A stretch of DNA of 64,000 bases, taken from NCBI GenBank assembly GCA_019009955.1, contig CM032228.1, positions 132,408,001 to 132,472,000 of the forward strand, read 5' to 3'. Origin of the DNA: Riptortus pedestris (Eukaryota; Arthropoda; Insecta; Hemiptera; Alydidae). The position numbers and the translations under genes are program-made. Positions 44,070 to 56,742 of the stretch are shown here, piece after piece. Under the pieces are notes generated by a model, which made no database searches, had not been told where the DNA came from, and worked only from the letters and a program-made list of their open reading frames with translations. The stretch's first letter is position 1; every line of letters begins with the position of its first letter.

Positions 44070-44590
44070 CACACATACTCATATATATTTTGAACATTCG
44101 AAATATCCCCGTTACTATAAGTCGGATCGAAAAATCGTATAGAACCAATCTTTTTGGAAATTAAATTATCTACAAAATACAATTCTATACATATTTTCTT
44201 TATCATGAATATTAACGGAGATATTTGGATTTTATAGTTTTCAGCCTTCAGCAAACCCCGCTTCTACTCATACCAAACTAACAATACTCGGTTATGTAAT
44301 ACACCACATTATTCGAACCTTAAATACCAAATATTATTTTCAAAAGATCTTTATTATACGACGTACATGCAAATGTGACCCTCCCCCATATTAAGTTTTT
44401 GGACTACTTAAATTTGATTGATTGAGATAGAAATTATTCTGATTCATTATAAATTACAGTACTCGATATAGTAAATAGTTTTCAATCAAATTAATATGTT
44501 ATATTTCAGTAATTGTTTTTCTTTCCGGTGAGAGTATGGTTGGTACAACTGTTTGTTTACATTTGAGACGCTTCCCGCCTGGAGGGGAAA
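43945..44590 (-). mobile_element. HINE-like element with long (CA)n-(TA)n array, truncated
   Basis: The array at 43945-44067 has (CA)n, then TA with one CTCG interruption. It is followed by family blocks (CGTTACTATAAGTCGGATCG, 'ttcagccttcagcaaacccc', 'aataccaaatattattttc', 'ttttctttccggtgagag'). The 5' terminus and the whole 3' end are missing. Isoleucine/tyrosine-repeat ORFs here are artefacts of the array. Confidence 0.7.
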
Positions 44591-44929
44591 TATTTCATGT
44601 CAATCCCTCTACTGGATTTCAAACCAAAGCAAATATGTCTTGATCATATTTCAGCAGCGCGTCCTCGAACTGGCATCTGTATGTTCTGCACGTACCTGCC
44701 TTTATCTATTCCGAAACTTATAAGGACTGTTTCCTATCTCTTTCTCTCTCACTACTCTTTTTTTTTTTTTAATTGCCTTTTTTTCTTTAAGGCCTGATAA
44801 TGTTTGTGCACCTGATTGGGTCCTTCAGTAGTAGCCACTATATTATCAACCCACCTGATTTCTGTATTAGCCTATTTTCTCATCCATCTACATTTATCGA
44901 AAGTTGATTTTTTTTTAAACCATCCAACG
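44591..44929. other. Unassigned, GC-richer start
   Basis: It contains a CT-rich and T-rich tract at 44740-44770. No gene is recognised. Confidence 0.35.
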
Positions 44930-45272
44930 GTCATCTCGATCCGACTTATAGTAACGGAGGTACTTCAAATTTTAAAGATTCTCCCCTTCTCGTGCAAAGC
45001 ACTACCCCCTCCCCCTGGTCCGATTTCAGCCGTTAACGTACTTGTTCTTTCTTTTTACATAAAATGACTAAATATGGAGTTTGCTAACAATCAAACAAAA
45101 ATTGCGACCGCTTGAGCAGTAACAGACAAATATATATATATAGTTTTGAACGGACCTCATTTTCGTCATCTTCTAGGTAGGATCGATGGACAATTGAAAA
45201 AAAATAATTTGAAAATTGCGTCATGAGTACGACCTCAAAAGCTGATTTCCCTTAAGGGAAATCTGCTAAGAA
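44930..45272 (+). mobile_element. HINE-like element, 5'-truncated
   Basis: It runs from TCTCGATCCGACTTATAGTA through 'ggtccgatttcagccgttaacg' and a short TA array (45130-45141) to the perfect palindrome GATTTCCCTTAAGGGAAATC and TGCTAA. Confidence 0.75.
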
Positions 45273-45368
45273 ATGCTACGAAACTTTTTATTACAAGAAA
45301 TCTAGTGTAGTAAATGTAAATGCTAATGTAATTAGTTATTATCTTCGACGTGGTGTTACTGAACTCCA

Positions 45369-45370
<2 letters not shown>

Positions 45371-45428
<58 letters not shown>
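45371..45428. repeat. (GT)29 microsatellite
   Basis: Uninterrupted GT dinucleotides, not within a recognisable HINE-like copy. Confidence 0.95.
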
Positions 45429-45430
<2 letters not shown>

Positions 45431-45574
45431 TTTTCAGCAAATATAACCTATAGTAAATAGCGTAAGACACCACTTAGGATAGTCTGGAACGTTTTTAGAA
45501 GTTTGCCTTTGGCATTATTCTTGTCACTTTTCCAGAGCAGTACCGACTCCTGTTAACAGGTTACAAAGAAGGTG

Positions 45575-45647
45575 AATCAGTTACCTAGGTTGTACTCATG
45601 ACAAAAAATTAGAAACGTTTCTCCATTCATCCTATCTAGAACATGGC

Positions 45648-45710
<63 letters not shown>
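45575..45710 (-). mobile_element. HINE-like fragment ending in (TA)n
   Basis: It contains 'ttgtactcatgac', 'catcctatctagaacatgg' and then a TA array (45645-45709). Confidence 0.5.
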
Positions 45711-45712
<2 letters not shown>

Positions 45713-47004
45713 GAAAAGCGTACATTCTTCACATTAATAGTTGCGAGCCCGTGTTTTTCGGGATATACATTCGAGCCGTGGAAGAAGTCGGATGTTCCTT
45801 CACGGCATTTTTTATGACATTAAACCTTTATTTTCTCGCATATTTGTGTAATATTCCGTTACATTTAAAATCTTAGAAATATGTTCTCCCTCAAAAGTTC
45901 TATCAGCCTTTCATCTTCTTCTCCCAGATCTTCTTCTTGTTCTATCACTAGTTTGCAATAAAGTATTAAGTGTCGCTGTTCCTGTTAGTAAATTCATAAT
46001 AGCAACATGTTAGTCTGCAAATCGAAAACAATAAAAGTAGGAGTTCGTTGTGCCATGGCAGTGTCTAATAAAAGTAAATACTAACTGGGTTTTTACTAAA
46101 TATTCCTCAATTTCTGGAATAAATAATTTGTCGATGTTCCTCCATAGCTGTAGACCAGTTCTGGTGTCATTTGTTAATTGCACCTGTTCCCAATTATGTG
46201 TCTCTGTATATACGTGTATATGTAACTTCTGTTTGTACATTGTTTTTTATCTCAAATTTTCATACCTTACGTGGTTTTAAGTTGTTTAAAAATATTTCAT
46301 TTGCTGATGCCTGTTTGTCTGTGGGCTTTTCATGCCTCACGATAATTCGACTTGGGTTGGCGGTAAAGTTTAAATCCTCATTGCCGCACATTTATAACGA
46401 TTGGTTTAATCAACAATTTTTTTAAAAATTATTTTAATATTTCGTATAGTAAAAAGCGATTTATGCAGAAAATCTTCTAAACTTAGCAGACCTACAAAGG
46501 TCGAATAGGTACTCCATAAGAAACTACAAAGGTTGATTCTTGAATCACAGACCATTTACAGAGATAGTTGATATACGTAAAAATACAATGTACAGTGAGT
46601 CCTTTCAATGAATATCATATCACACTCATTATCAGTCTTAAAAGATTTTCCGAGCACAACCAAGCACAGCTAATACGAACACAAACGCCCACTCTTGAGG
46701 CGCTAAAAAAAATGTCCAATCAAAATGATCGGCTGTAATGCCATAAATAACTAAATCTTTCATCTCATACCGTATAAGTTCTAATATTGGGTACCGTTTT
46801 CACATATAGGAAACTGAATTAATTCAATGTATACAGTTGTCATCCAAAATAGGATGGTTCGCAATGCTATGTCATTTACATATATCTTTTGAGAAATTAT
46901 CCTGCGTGCATTAACGTTATCATCGGTCAGCGTCAATTGATAAGGGCTGTGGTATGAAAGTGTGAGCATTCACATGTATATAGGTATATATATACGTAGG
47001 TGGA
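45711..47004. other. Unassigned stretch
   Basis: A minus-strand frame near 45870-45960 reads EQEEDLGEEDERLIELLREN before a stop, acidic and protein-like but unidentifiable. A Helitron-like 5' phrase (ATGTAACTTCTGTTTGTACA) is at about 46219. Confidence 0.3.
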
Positions 47005-47282
47005 CTGACCTGTATCAGCTGTGACCTGAGTTGCAACGTAGCTGGGAAAGGACTGGCAGGTGAGTTGCTGTCCCCACTACTCGTGCCCTCAACATCTCTT
47101 GAAGGCCTACATTCGACTAGTTTGGGGTAGGCTACCTCGCAGCTTCTTAGCCATTGCTCAGTCGAGCATTAATATGCCTTATACCCATCAGAGTATATCC
47201 CGGCACCGTGATCCCGGCGGATAAGGAGGGGCCATTGTATGAGACGACCATGATTCTCAACACAAAAATTTTAAACTTAATG
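47005..47282. other. GC-rich island of unknown nature
   Basis: About 250 bp of clearly higher GC (for example GGGAAAGGACTGGCAGGTG, CCCGGCACCGTGATCCCGG) stands out from the AT-rich surroundings. No ORF, tRNA fold or repeat match is recognised. Confidence 0.5.
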
Positions 47283-48227
47283 TTTTTAGCAGATTACCCT
47301 TAAGAGCTATTGAGTTCGTACTCATGGTGCGATTTCCGAAAAATTTTTTCAAATGTCCATCGATCCTACCCAGGAAATGACGAAAATGAGATCCGTTCAA
47401 AATTTTATATGTATATATATTTGCCTGTTAACCCCAAGCGGTCCCCATTTTTCTTTTATGGTCACCAAATTTGATATTTAACCGTTTTATGTAAAAAGAT
47501 AGATCAAGCTCGTTAATGGCTGAAATCGGACCAGTGGAAGGAGGAGTTATGAAGGGGAATTGCGAAAGTTCAAAATATCTCCGTTACAATACGTCGGATC
47601 GAAAAATTGTATAGAACCATTCTTATTTCAAATGAAATGTTCTTTTATACATATTTTCTGTACCATGAATATTAACCGAGATATATGGATTTTATAGTTT
47701 TCCGCTTTCAGTGAGCCCCCACTCCTACTCCCTTTATATGAATAATAACCTGTTATATCGTGAACCACTTCATTACATGGCTAAATACGAAATATCGTTT
47801 TCATTTAACTTTAACTTTGTGAGGTATATGCAAATACATTCTGTTAATCCCCCCCCCCTTCTTTTCTTCCTGGATTACTAAAATTTGAGTGATTGAGATA
47901 AAAACTATTCTGACTCATTATAACTTAATTAAGTAATATATAATATTCAGAAATATTTCATTCATTATGTTTCTTTCCGGTTAGAATATTTCTAGCTATC
48001 TATTCAGCGCTGAGAGGTTGTCTGTCCTGTTTGTTTACAATTCAGACGCTTTCCAATCTAGATATTATTAACTTCTCATTGCCGAAAGATACAAAAGATT
48101 TCTCATTGCCGTTTGTATTTATTCACTTAACATTCACGGTGGTGTTACCAGTATCTGATTTATCTTTTGTAATCCTTTCCGTGGGAAATCTTCTTAGTTT
48201 ACGTAGCTCCTGCATGACGGACTTTTA
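47283..48227 (-). mobile_element. HINE-like element, complete long copy
   Basis: It starts TTTTAGCAGATTACCCTTAAG with the palindrome partly deleted. Only a short TA tract is present (about 47406-47420). It ends GTGGGAAATCTTCTTAG...GCATGACGGACTTTT. It is the same long subtype as 3696-4675, sharing the 'gagataaaaactattctgactc' and 'tttctttccggt' blocks. Confidence 0.75.
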
Positions 48228-48539
48228 ATAAGTTACTCATCTCAATTATTATTAGGACCTAGTTGATTATTAAATGCTAATTTCTTTGGAATTATTTTTT
48301 TGGTGATTCTAAATGTTGATTTGATTCGTGGTGGGATCCAACTCCTCTGTAACGCCACGGTTTACTTCCACAAGGCAGTTGGAACGGGAGTTGGCACAAG
48401 GCAGGTAATAGCGTCAGAGAGTGAGTAGATTCCTGTTGTGCTTGAGTGATGCAAGGCTGGGCATAACATGTTTACTGATATCACCGAAAATCACAATGAA
48501 CTAAAGGAAACTCAATAATAAAACTTCACTTCGTAAATA
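48228..48539. other. Unassigned, with a GC-richer piece
   Basis: 48330-48470 contains repeated AAGGCAG/GTTGG motifs. Nothing is recognised. Confidence 0.35.
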
Positions 48540-48785
48540 ACCTAGTTAAGGGGAAATGTATACCTTCCTAACCCGCCCCCCCCTCCCTCCCCTCACCTGG
48601 TCTGATTTCAACCATTAACAAATTTTATTTTTAGTCTCCATTGGAAACGCTTAAATATCGAGAAAAGATCTCGAGAGAAGATCGAGAGAAGATTGGTTGG
48701 ATTAATGAGTATTTCAGGAAATATTTCGAAAATCCAGTCTTGAGTACAAGGTCAATGGCTGATTTCCTTAAAGGAAGTATACAAA
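48540..48785 (+). mobile_element. HINE-like 3' half, diverged
   Basis: It runs from the C-rich tract (48577-48597) to 'tcaatggctgatttccttaaaggaa'. The TA array is replaced by GAGA-type repeats (48660-48695). Confidence 0.55.
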
Positions 48786-49023
48786 TACTGCAAAATGTTC
48801 CAGAGTTGGCAGCTTTACTAAGGTATTTCTGCATGATGGAAAATTGATTGAAACCGTTCCATTGCTACACTTAACTCGTGTTCAAAAATTAATCGTAATC
48901 TGGACATTTCGCCCATCCCAGATATAATGTATGTTTATGTACGGATCCGTAGCTCTATACCTATTCATGGTAGTTGGCAAAATCGTGCAATGCGACGAAC
49001 TAAAGATTACTTAACATATAAAT

Positions 49024-49441
49024 AAAAGTCCGTCACGCAGGGGCTGCGTAAACTAAGCAGATTTCCCACGTAAAGTTATACAATAGAGAAATCTCCATAC
49101 GAGTGCCCATCAGTTACGGAAACGGCTGAACTTGCTTTGGCGGGAACCATAGCTCGTCCGTTACACTTAATAAAAATGCAAATATCTCGGTTAATATTCA
49201 AGACAGCGAATAAATGTATATAACAATATTTATAGTAAATTTAATTTTCAATAAGATTGGTTCTATACAATTTTTCGATTTGATGCATAATAACGGAGAT
49301 ATTTTGAATTTTCGAAAATCCCCCCTCCCACTGGTCCGATTTTAGCCGTTAACGAATTTGATCTTCCTTTTTACATAAAACGATTAAATACCGAGTTTGG
49401 TGACTATTAAACAAAAATTGCGATCACTAGAGTGATAACAG

Positions 49442-49485
<44 letters not shown>

Positions 49486-49608
49486 TTGAAAGGACCTCAT
49501 TTTCATCATCTCCTGGGTAGGATCGATGGACATTTGAAGAAATTTTTCGAAAATCGCGTCATGAGTACGACCTCAATAGCTGTTTTCTCTTAAGGGAAAT
49601 CTGCTAAA
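49024..49608 (+). mobile_element. HINE-like element, complete copy near consensus
   Basis: It runs from AAGTCCGTCACGCAGGGGCTG with an intact ACGCAG-GGG-CTGCGT hairpin, through AAGCAGATTTCCCACG and the TA array (49447-49482), to TCTTAAGGGAAATCTGCTAA. The next copy begins at once. Confidence 0.85.
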
Positions 49609-51040
49609 AGCCTGTCACGCAAGGGCTGGGTAAACTAAGCAGATTTCCCACGCACTGGAATAACACAATTCTTACCTCATCTCACCAAAAATTCTCTATT
49701 TCTATGTAAAAAAAAGTCACGGCAGGAGCTGCGTTGACTAAGCAGAATTTCCCACTTGCTCACGTATTTGCATTTATCTGAATACGTAAAAGTTTAATGA
49801 GAACAATATTTGGTATTTAGGCTAATTTAGGTTAATGTGAATCATAATATAACAGATTATGTTTAATATGTCATTAGAAGAAGTGGGGGTTTACTGAAGG
49901 TGGAAAACTAAAAAATGCAATTATGGAGTTTGGCAACAATCAGACAAAAACTACGACGGCTAGAGCGTTATCAGACATATATATATTTGTGTGTGTGTAA
50001 AATTTTGATAGGGCCTCATTTTCGTCATTTCCTGGGTAGGATCGATGATCGATGGACATTTGTAGAACTTTTTTGGAAATCGCATCATGAGTACAACCTC
50101 AATTGCTAATTTCCCCCATGGGAGATCTGCTAAGGCGATGAAAAGGGGCCAGGGGAGGCGCTGAATGCTGAAAAGAAGGATGTACGAATAACTCCCTTTA
50201 TATATGAGGTACCAACAAATGTATAGGGCAAAAATAGAACACCATCAATTCCTTAACAAAGTTGGTTCTATAACATTTTACCATCTGATCCATTACAACC
50301 GAGATATTTTGAATTTTGGGATCCCCCCCTCTAAACACCCACTGTTCCAGCTCCAAATACAGTCTATAACAAATATGATCTTTAGTGTTGATTGAAAGGA
50401 ATAAATATCTAGTATGATATAAATCAAATAAACATTTTCGAGACAATAACGTAAAATCTTAATTGGTGATCATCACACAACGAAATTGCATGTATCTCAC
50501 AAAGTAAAAGTTCAATGAATATGACATTTGGTATTTAACTTTAGATTGAAGTGTTTCATGATATAACAGCTTATTGTTAATATGTTATGAGTAGGAGTGG
50601 GGGTTTACTGATGCCCGAAAACTAAAACAAGGATATATGTCGATTAGTATTCAATATAGGAAAACAGGTATATAGCAACATTTAAAGAACATTACATTTG
50701 CAATAAAATTAGTTCTGTTTCGATCAGGCGCATAATTACAGAGATATTTTGAATTGTCAAAATAATCCCTCTAGCCCCCCCTACTCCCACTTGTCATATT
50801 TCAGCCATTAACAAACTTGATTTTTTGTTTTGCACAAAACACTTACACTTACTCCAGTTTGCTAATAATCAAACAAAAATCGTGACCGCTTGAGCGGTAA
50901 CAGACAGACATATATATATATATATTTGAACGGACCTCATTCTTGGCATCTCCTGGACAGGATCGATGGACATTTGAAACAATGTTTCGAAATTCGGCTC
51001 ATGACCATGATCTCAATAGCTGATTTTCCTTAGGACTAAA
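49609..51040 (+). mobile_element. HINE-like element (outer), split by a nested copy
   Basis: It starts GCCTGTCACGCAAGGGCTGG directly after the previous copy. It is interrupted at 49711 within TCTATTTCTATGTAAAA and resumes at about 50133 with GGCGATGAAAAGGGGCC. It then carries B-subtype blocks, a short TA tract (50909-50923) and the end CTCAATAGCTGATTTTCCTTAGG. Confidence 0.7.
49711..50132 (+). mobile_element. HINE-like element (inner), nested in another copy
   Basis: It runs from AGTCACGGCAGGAGCTGCG and AAGCAGAATTTCCCACTTG to 'tttcccccatgggagatctgctaa'. The middle has a deletion joining AAAAATGCAA to TTATGGAGTTTGG. The insertion point is within an A run (TT on the other strand). Confidence 0.7.
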
Positions 51041-51139
51041 CTAACCTGATTTCTCTTGTTCTACCCGAAAGATGGCAATCTGATGATGTCACCTACAATA
51101 AGACACGCTCAAATTTGATTCTCCCAAAATAAGAAGCCT

Positions 51140-51480
51140 ATTTAAATATGACTGTAATTTAAGCTGGGCAAAAGGTGTTTAGTGAGGCAGTTCCTTTAAA
51201 TGAGCCAACTGAAGGCTAAAACACAACAAAAAAGCAAATAATTTGGTTAGTAATAGAATTAAAAAAATATGTGTAGAAAAAGAAATGTAATACATTACTT
51301 TGCTAATAAGGATGGTTACATAACGTTCCTCATGCAACTCATAATAACAAAATAGATATAGTTGGCTTGGTATTTTAATTCTTCTCTAAACCCATCCTCT
51401 CCCTGGTCCCGTAATGAACTTATTGTTTAGTTTAACAGGTAAATATTGACCATGCCGCCCATCAAATAAAAACTCTTGTT
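51140..51480 (+). mobile_element. Decayed HINE-like fragment
   Basis: Recognisable blocks are 'actgaaggctaaaac', 'tgctaataaggatggttacataac', 'ctaaacccatcctctccctggtcc' and 'aatattgaccatgc'. No ends are present. Confidence 0.4.
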
Positions 51481-52152
51481 TTTACTCATTCTCTAAACAC
51501 ACCTAGTAATATATTTTATACTTTACTACCACTTTCAGGGGTGGTAGATTACTTAATGTCTGAAAACATATTCATGAAATCTTAATAATTATTTTAAGGA
51601 AAACAAAATATATTTAGAATGCATTTTCTACTAATGCATATTGGGGCAATAATTTTTATATTTTAAAAGGAAATATTTATTTGTACCTTCGAAAGAACTT
51701 AAATTTGAAATTACAACAAGCAGTACTGTATTCCTCCAATAGTCATTTCATTCTGCAAAGTTAAAGTTGTTCTGGGCAAAATAACAGCTAACAAGAAAGG
51801 ATTGCCTGAAAACCTCAATTATTATAATGGAGAAGTTTACTATAACGTTAGCAAATTGTGGGCACCTATCATGCTAGGATCGATAATTTGACCTGTGGAA
51901 ACAGGAGAAAAAATAAGTAATAAATGAAAGATCTGACTCAGACTCATGGGTACTGAGTCTGAATTGGAAAAGTATAAATACATATGACAAAGGATAGGAC
52001 AACTGACCCTTATTCTCAATTTATAAACCCAGAGGAATTTAGCACAGTGACTAGCGAAACTTAGGAAGAAAATACCAAAATATGGTCAATTGCAGAAGAC
52101 CCTGAAAAATATATTTTATATTTGTTAATCTTCAGCCCCTTTGTTTGTTTGT
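51481..52152. other. Unassigned
   Basis: Nothing is recognised. Confidence 0.4.
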
Positions 52153-52348
52153 CCTCAGGTTACCCATGTTGCTTGTGGCATTGGTCTTAATCTCACATGG
52201 TAAACTTAGACTGACAAGTTCAATTGCCGCCTGAGCAACAGGAGTTTATTTAGTGATGAACTCATTAAATAAAATCCTAAGTCCCATCCAGGATAGAAAA
52301 GGCTGGTAACGTGTAGATAACTCGCCCCAATTAGCCATAGTAGCAGAA
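52153..52348 (+). repeat. tRNA-derived SINE
   Basis: The A-box side is TCAGGTTACCCATGTTGC, the B-box region is GACAAGTTCAATTGCCGCC, and the body is GTCCCATCCAGGATAGAAAAG. The 3' tail is lost after AATTAGCCATAGTAGCAGA. A HINE-like scrap (TTTTGAGCGGACGTCATTTT) follows at 52417. Confidence 0.7.
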
Positions 52349-55092
52349 TATTTTTGTGTATCTCATATATTAAAGGTACATGGAAAATCATATTTGATTG
52401 TGTGTGTGAGTGTGTAATTTTGAGCGGACGTCATTTTTCTCATCTCCTAGGTAAGACTATAATGATATGATTTGTAGATACTCTAATATTCAACTGACAA
52501 AATTAATACTAACAAAAACAATGAAATAGAACAGCTGGTGTATGAAAGCAACCCAATAATATTTAGATTAATAATGTAAAAGGTACCCTGGGAAATTACT
52601 TATATTAAGATTGATATAAAACTGTAAACAGGCAGTAATCATTGCTCTGCTTCTTTCAAATTGATTGTTGATGAGATGTTCAAATTCATTTTTGGAGTGT
52701 GCTTAAGAAATCTTGACTTGTAAACCTCCATGTGGAAAAAGTAATTTTGATGAGGTCTATCATGAAACTTTAATAGGATATATTTGGAATCCAAAATTAT
52801 TGCAGTAATCTAGCCAGTATATGGTAAAAAGTTTTAGTTTGATGAAATTATCAAATGTTAGTTTGATGTCAATATCAAAAAGTCAATAAAATATGGGTAA
52901 TATAAGAGTATTTCTCATTTCTTAGCACAGCATGCAGGTAGCATCTCTTTCGATGCTATTGGGAAGAGTGTATATTTTACATCATACAGAATTTTCAAAA
53001 TAAACCATCCAACTTTTGTTTCGTTGATAGGATTTTAATATGCCAATATAGTGGGAGCTAATATTTTCAACAACAATTTAATAAGAATATATCTGGATCC
53101 TAATATAATCATGGCCTGAATGTAACATAATGGAGGAAGAGTTATTAATGTTCCAATATGACCCAGGATGCAAATTTCAACCTAATCTAAGGCTTCATAT
53201 TTAAGGTGAATTTTGTTCTTAAAAAAGGTTCTACTGGTGTGATTAATTTCTGAAGCAGGTTAAATTAAAAGATCAATTAGAAAAACAATGGTAATAATTT
53301 TCTAAGACCATAATGGTGTATCTGTAGTTGAAGTCTTAGAAAGACAATGACCTGATTAAACTATGAGGTAATTGTGTAAGGCAACCAAGCCATATATATA
53401 TACACACATACACTTTAAATTATACCCACTTTATGTGATAGTATAATTATTTATCTGCCTTTTACCACTCTAATAAGTGCACAAATTAAGAAAAGCAAAT
53501 TCTATATCAAATCATTTTTATTATGGCAAAGCTTGCTCACTCCTCCTCTTAGCAACAAAGGAATGTTTCCTCACTTATATTACTTGTAATATCTTTGATG
53601 AGCAACACAGTAAGAAAAATAAAGTATTAAAGGTGTTCTCAAATGTGGAAAACAAGAAGCATGTCTCAGGAAAATCAGGAGAAGGAAACAAGCAGTAATA
53701 GTACTCAATAGGCTTGAATATTTTGTTTTAAGTGGCCAAAAATAAGAAAAACAAAAGATTTTTGTTATTCTTTATGACGAAATGGAAGATATTAATGATT
53801 TTAATGCAAAGAAGTCATTTTCATTCCCAGTCAATCTGATTTGGGGGGAGATCAAGTGGTCACCTTGGTGCATTCCCTGTCAGGTTGTGGTGTCACAATT
53901 ATTCTAGTAGCTACTCAATTGCCTCACAACACTGAGGCACAGACACTGAGTGTGCAACAGATAATAAAAGAATATACCTCATAGCTCTGTGAAAACAACC
54001 AAAACAAAATTTACAGAGTGGGTTCAAACTTGACACTGTAGCATAGTGTTTGAGAGCTCTCAAAATCATGTGCTGCTTAACTATTTGACTGGGAGCCTCA
54101 TTTTCATAAAGGATCAGGCCAAGTTTTCTTTTTTTTATATACCATGTCTTGTATTCCGACATGAAATTATAAGTTGGTCAGCAAAAATTTTGTTTTTACT
54201 TATTTTTGCCACGAAAATGTAGCTTTCATCGGATAAATGACAGCAACGTGAAGAGCTGAGAAAAACTGGGCAGGCTAAACTTTAAACTTTCTTTTGCAAT
54301 GTGGGCTATTACCCTATCTAATTTTATCATTGTTAATTGTTATTTATTGCAAAATCCTCTTTTCTTTGATGTGTATTCAATAGTAAGTAATGATCAAAAT
54401 GCATAGTATTTAATGTATCTTTATTTCTCTAGTTGAAACAAATTTAAATTTAATTAGCAAAACAGTGTTCAATGGACAGATAATATTCTTTCGTTTTTTG
54501 CTGCAGTTACAAGTGTATTAAAATGATTTACCCATTTTTGAAACAATATTTTCATGAAAGAAATAAGATTTAATGACAAAAAGTTTGGTTCTTAAAAAAA
54601 TGAAGTATATACAAAAAATTAATAAAAAAGACATACAAATAATTTAGTATATCTTCTTTGAGGTTATTGGTCAAGTGAGGTAATATTACTTAAAAATGCA
54701 CTTCTTTCAAAATTTAGGAAAATGTAGTTCTTTTCTCAAGACTGTCAAATAAAAATATGATGAAGAACAGGCTTAGAATTCGACAACAAATGAACAATCA
54801 ACTGGAAAAAAACAGTTTTTCTTGTTGTTACTTAAAAAAAAATATATGTTATTTATTATATGTGAAGTGTTTACAGTTAAAACATTGTTTAAAGTTACAA
54901 ATAATAATATGTCATATATACAATGAATAATATGAAATATATATAAAAAATAATTAGAAATTCAAGTAACTAATAATTATGGAAATTTCTAAAACTTTTT
55001 TCAATTTTTAGATAATCTATTAGGGTACATTGGGCACCAATCAAAATAGTCTCAAAATAGATTTTGCAATCTAAGAAAAACCAAAAATATTG
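52349..55092. other. Long unassigned stretch
   Basis: No gene or repeat terminus is recognised. Short ORFs at 53477-53698 (+) and 53911-54162 (-) carry no family signature. Confidence 0.35.
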
Positions 55093-55540
55093 AATAAAAA
55101 AAAGTCTGTGGTAAACTAAGCAGAAAAAAAGGAGCTGCGTAAACTAAGCAGATTTTCCACATGCTTGAATAATTTGCTGGTGATCACCTCTCAGTACCTA
55201 TTCTATATTTGTCCTGTAGTAAGAAGCCTCTGTAAACAGGAGTTCAAATTTCACCGGGAGATAACATTTATGACTCTGTTACTCATATTGAAAATCCATT
55301 AAGTGGAGATGGCATTGAGTGAAGGATGGAAAACAAAAATGAATTTCTTAATATTTGAGTTAGAGAAAACATTTATGGAACAATAGGTGTAGAAAATTAA
55401 ATTTGCTACAAGAGCAGTTATACAACATTATTTGATTCAACTCATAATAATGGAGATATTTTGAATTTTGGATTTTCCCCTGCCTCTAAACCCCACACTT
55501 TCTGGTCCGATCTCTGCCATTACCAGGCATACAAATAGAT
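55093..55540 (+). mobile_element. HINE-like element with duplicated 5' end
   Basis: The 5' motif occurs twice: GTAAACTAAGCAGAAAAAAAGG then GCTGCGTAAACTAAGCAGATTTTCC. The body reaches 'ctaaaccccacactttctggtccgatctctgcc' and stops before the TA array. Confidence 0.65.
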
Positions 55541-55899
55541 TCTTTATATATAGGATCAGGATAGGTTAATGTGAGGGGTGGTTTATATAAGAAATGAAAC
55601 TAGATATATAAATAACTCATTTGACAAGAAAACAATGTGTAGAACAACAATTGATTTTTGTAGATTTGAATAAGACATGTATAGATTGATTACGAATATA
55701 GAGATTTGTAGAAAATAAGATTAATGTCAAATCCCTCTCAGAATTGTGTCACATACTGGCCAAATCAACCAGCCTGTATCTACTCCCTCCCTGAGTTGAC
55801 TAATAGTAATGGGTACGTCATTAGTGAATGCATTCAGTCCTATTCGATCCTGAGTTTGGGCAGTGTAGCTCATTCATTCATATTACATTTATCAAGTAT

Positions 55900-56032
55900 C
55901 AATTCACTAAATAAAATCCTAAGTAAAATAAATAAAATCCTAATCCCTGGCTAGAAAAGGGTGGTAACCTGTAGATAACACGTCCTAATTAGCCTTGTTG
56001 TAAAAAGTGGACGTTAATTAATAATTTAATTT
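55900..56032 (+). repeat. SINE 3' portion
   Basis: It contains CCCTGGCTAGAAAAGGGTGG, 'acctgtagataacacgtcctaattagcc' and AAAAAGTGGACGTTAATTAA. The tRNA-like head is missing. Confidence 0.7.
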
Positions 56033-56742
56033 AATTTGTATCTTGTTCATTGCACTGGAATTAACTAAAACATCAACTAATTTCCTATATCAGTCACAAA
56101 GTGTCTCCTTCGTACTACCTTACCCACATCTAGTTTTTTTCAGCTAGAGAAAGCTTGCCTTCGGTAAAGACAGCATCTTAGAATAGAGTTATTTTTGTAG
56201 TGTATACATTTCTAAATAGACGTCAGAGAGAAGAATATATAGAGGTACACGGAATAAAGATATTTATTTAGCGTATGGTGATGTATAATTTGCAGATTAG
56301 AGAATGTAAATTGACCCAGAAATTGAAGTAAAATTAAAACCATACTATTAAATACAAATTAAAAATGTATGATCATTCCTGAAGATTACATTATCATATA
56401 TAAGGAAGTTGCATTAATTAAAGTAGGTACAATATAATAAATTATTATTTATTAACGTCCACTTTTTGCAACTAAGACTAATTGGGATACAATATAATAT
56501 CAAATAAAACAATCAAGAGTGTAAAGTCATTACTTTTGCTCATTTCTAAGTTGTGGCTCTACTGTTTCACTAATATTTTTTCGACAACTTCCAGAATTAT
56601 TCTTTGGCGTTGAAGATATACTATAGAGACTATAAAAATGAATGACTTACAAACAAGAACTGGTTAAAAATTACATAGCGAGACCTGGAAAGAAAGGCAA
56701 TACTCGATTGAAGAGCTTAGAACACATTACTACCAGGAAGTT
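56033..56742. other. Unassigned, with a SINE 3' scrap
   Basis: 56438-56488 is the reverse-oriented SINE tail (ATTATTTATTAACGTCCACTTTTTGC). Nothing else is recognised. Confidence 0.45.

Noticed and set aside
43913..44254. ORFs of 60-110 codons consisting of isoleucine/tyrosine repeats (also at 10484, 13273, 17663, 18575 and 45643)
   Set aside because: They are translations of (TA)n arrays inside repeats. They occur on both strands and have no family signature.
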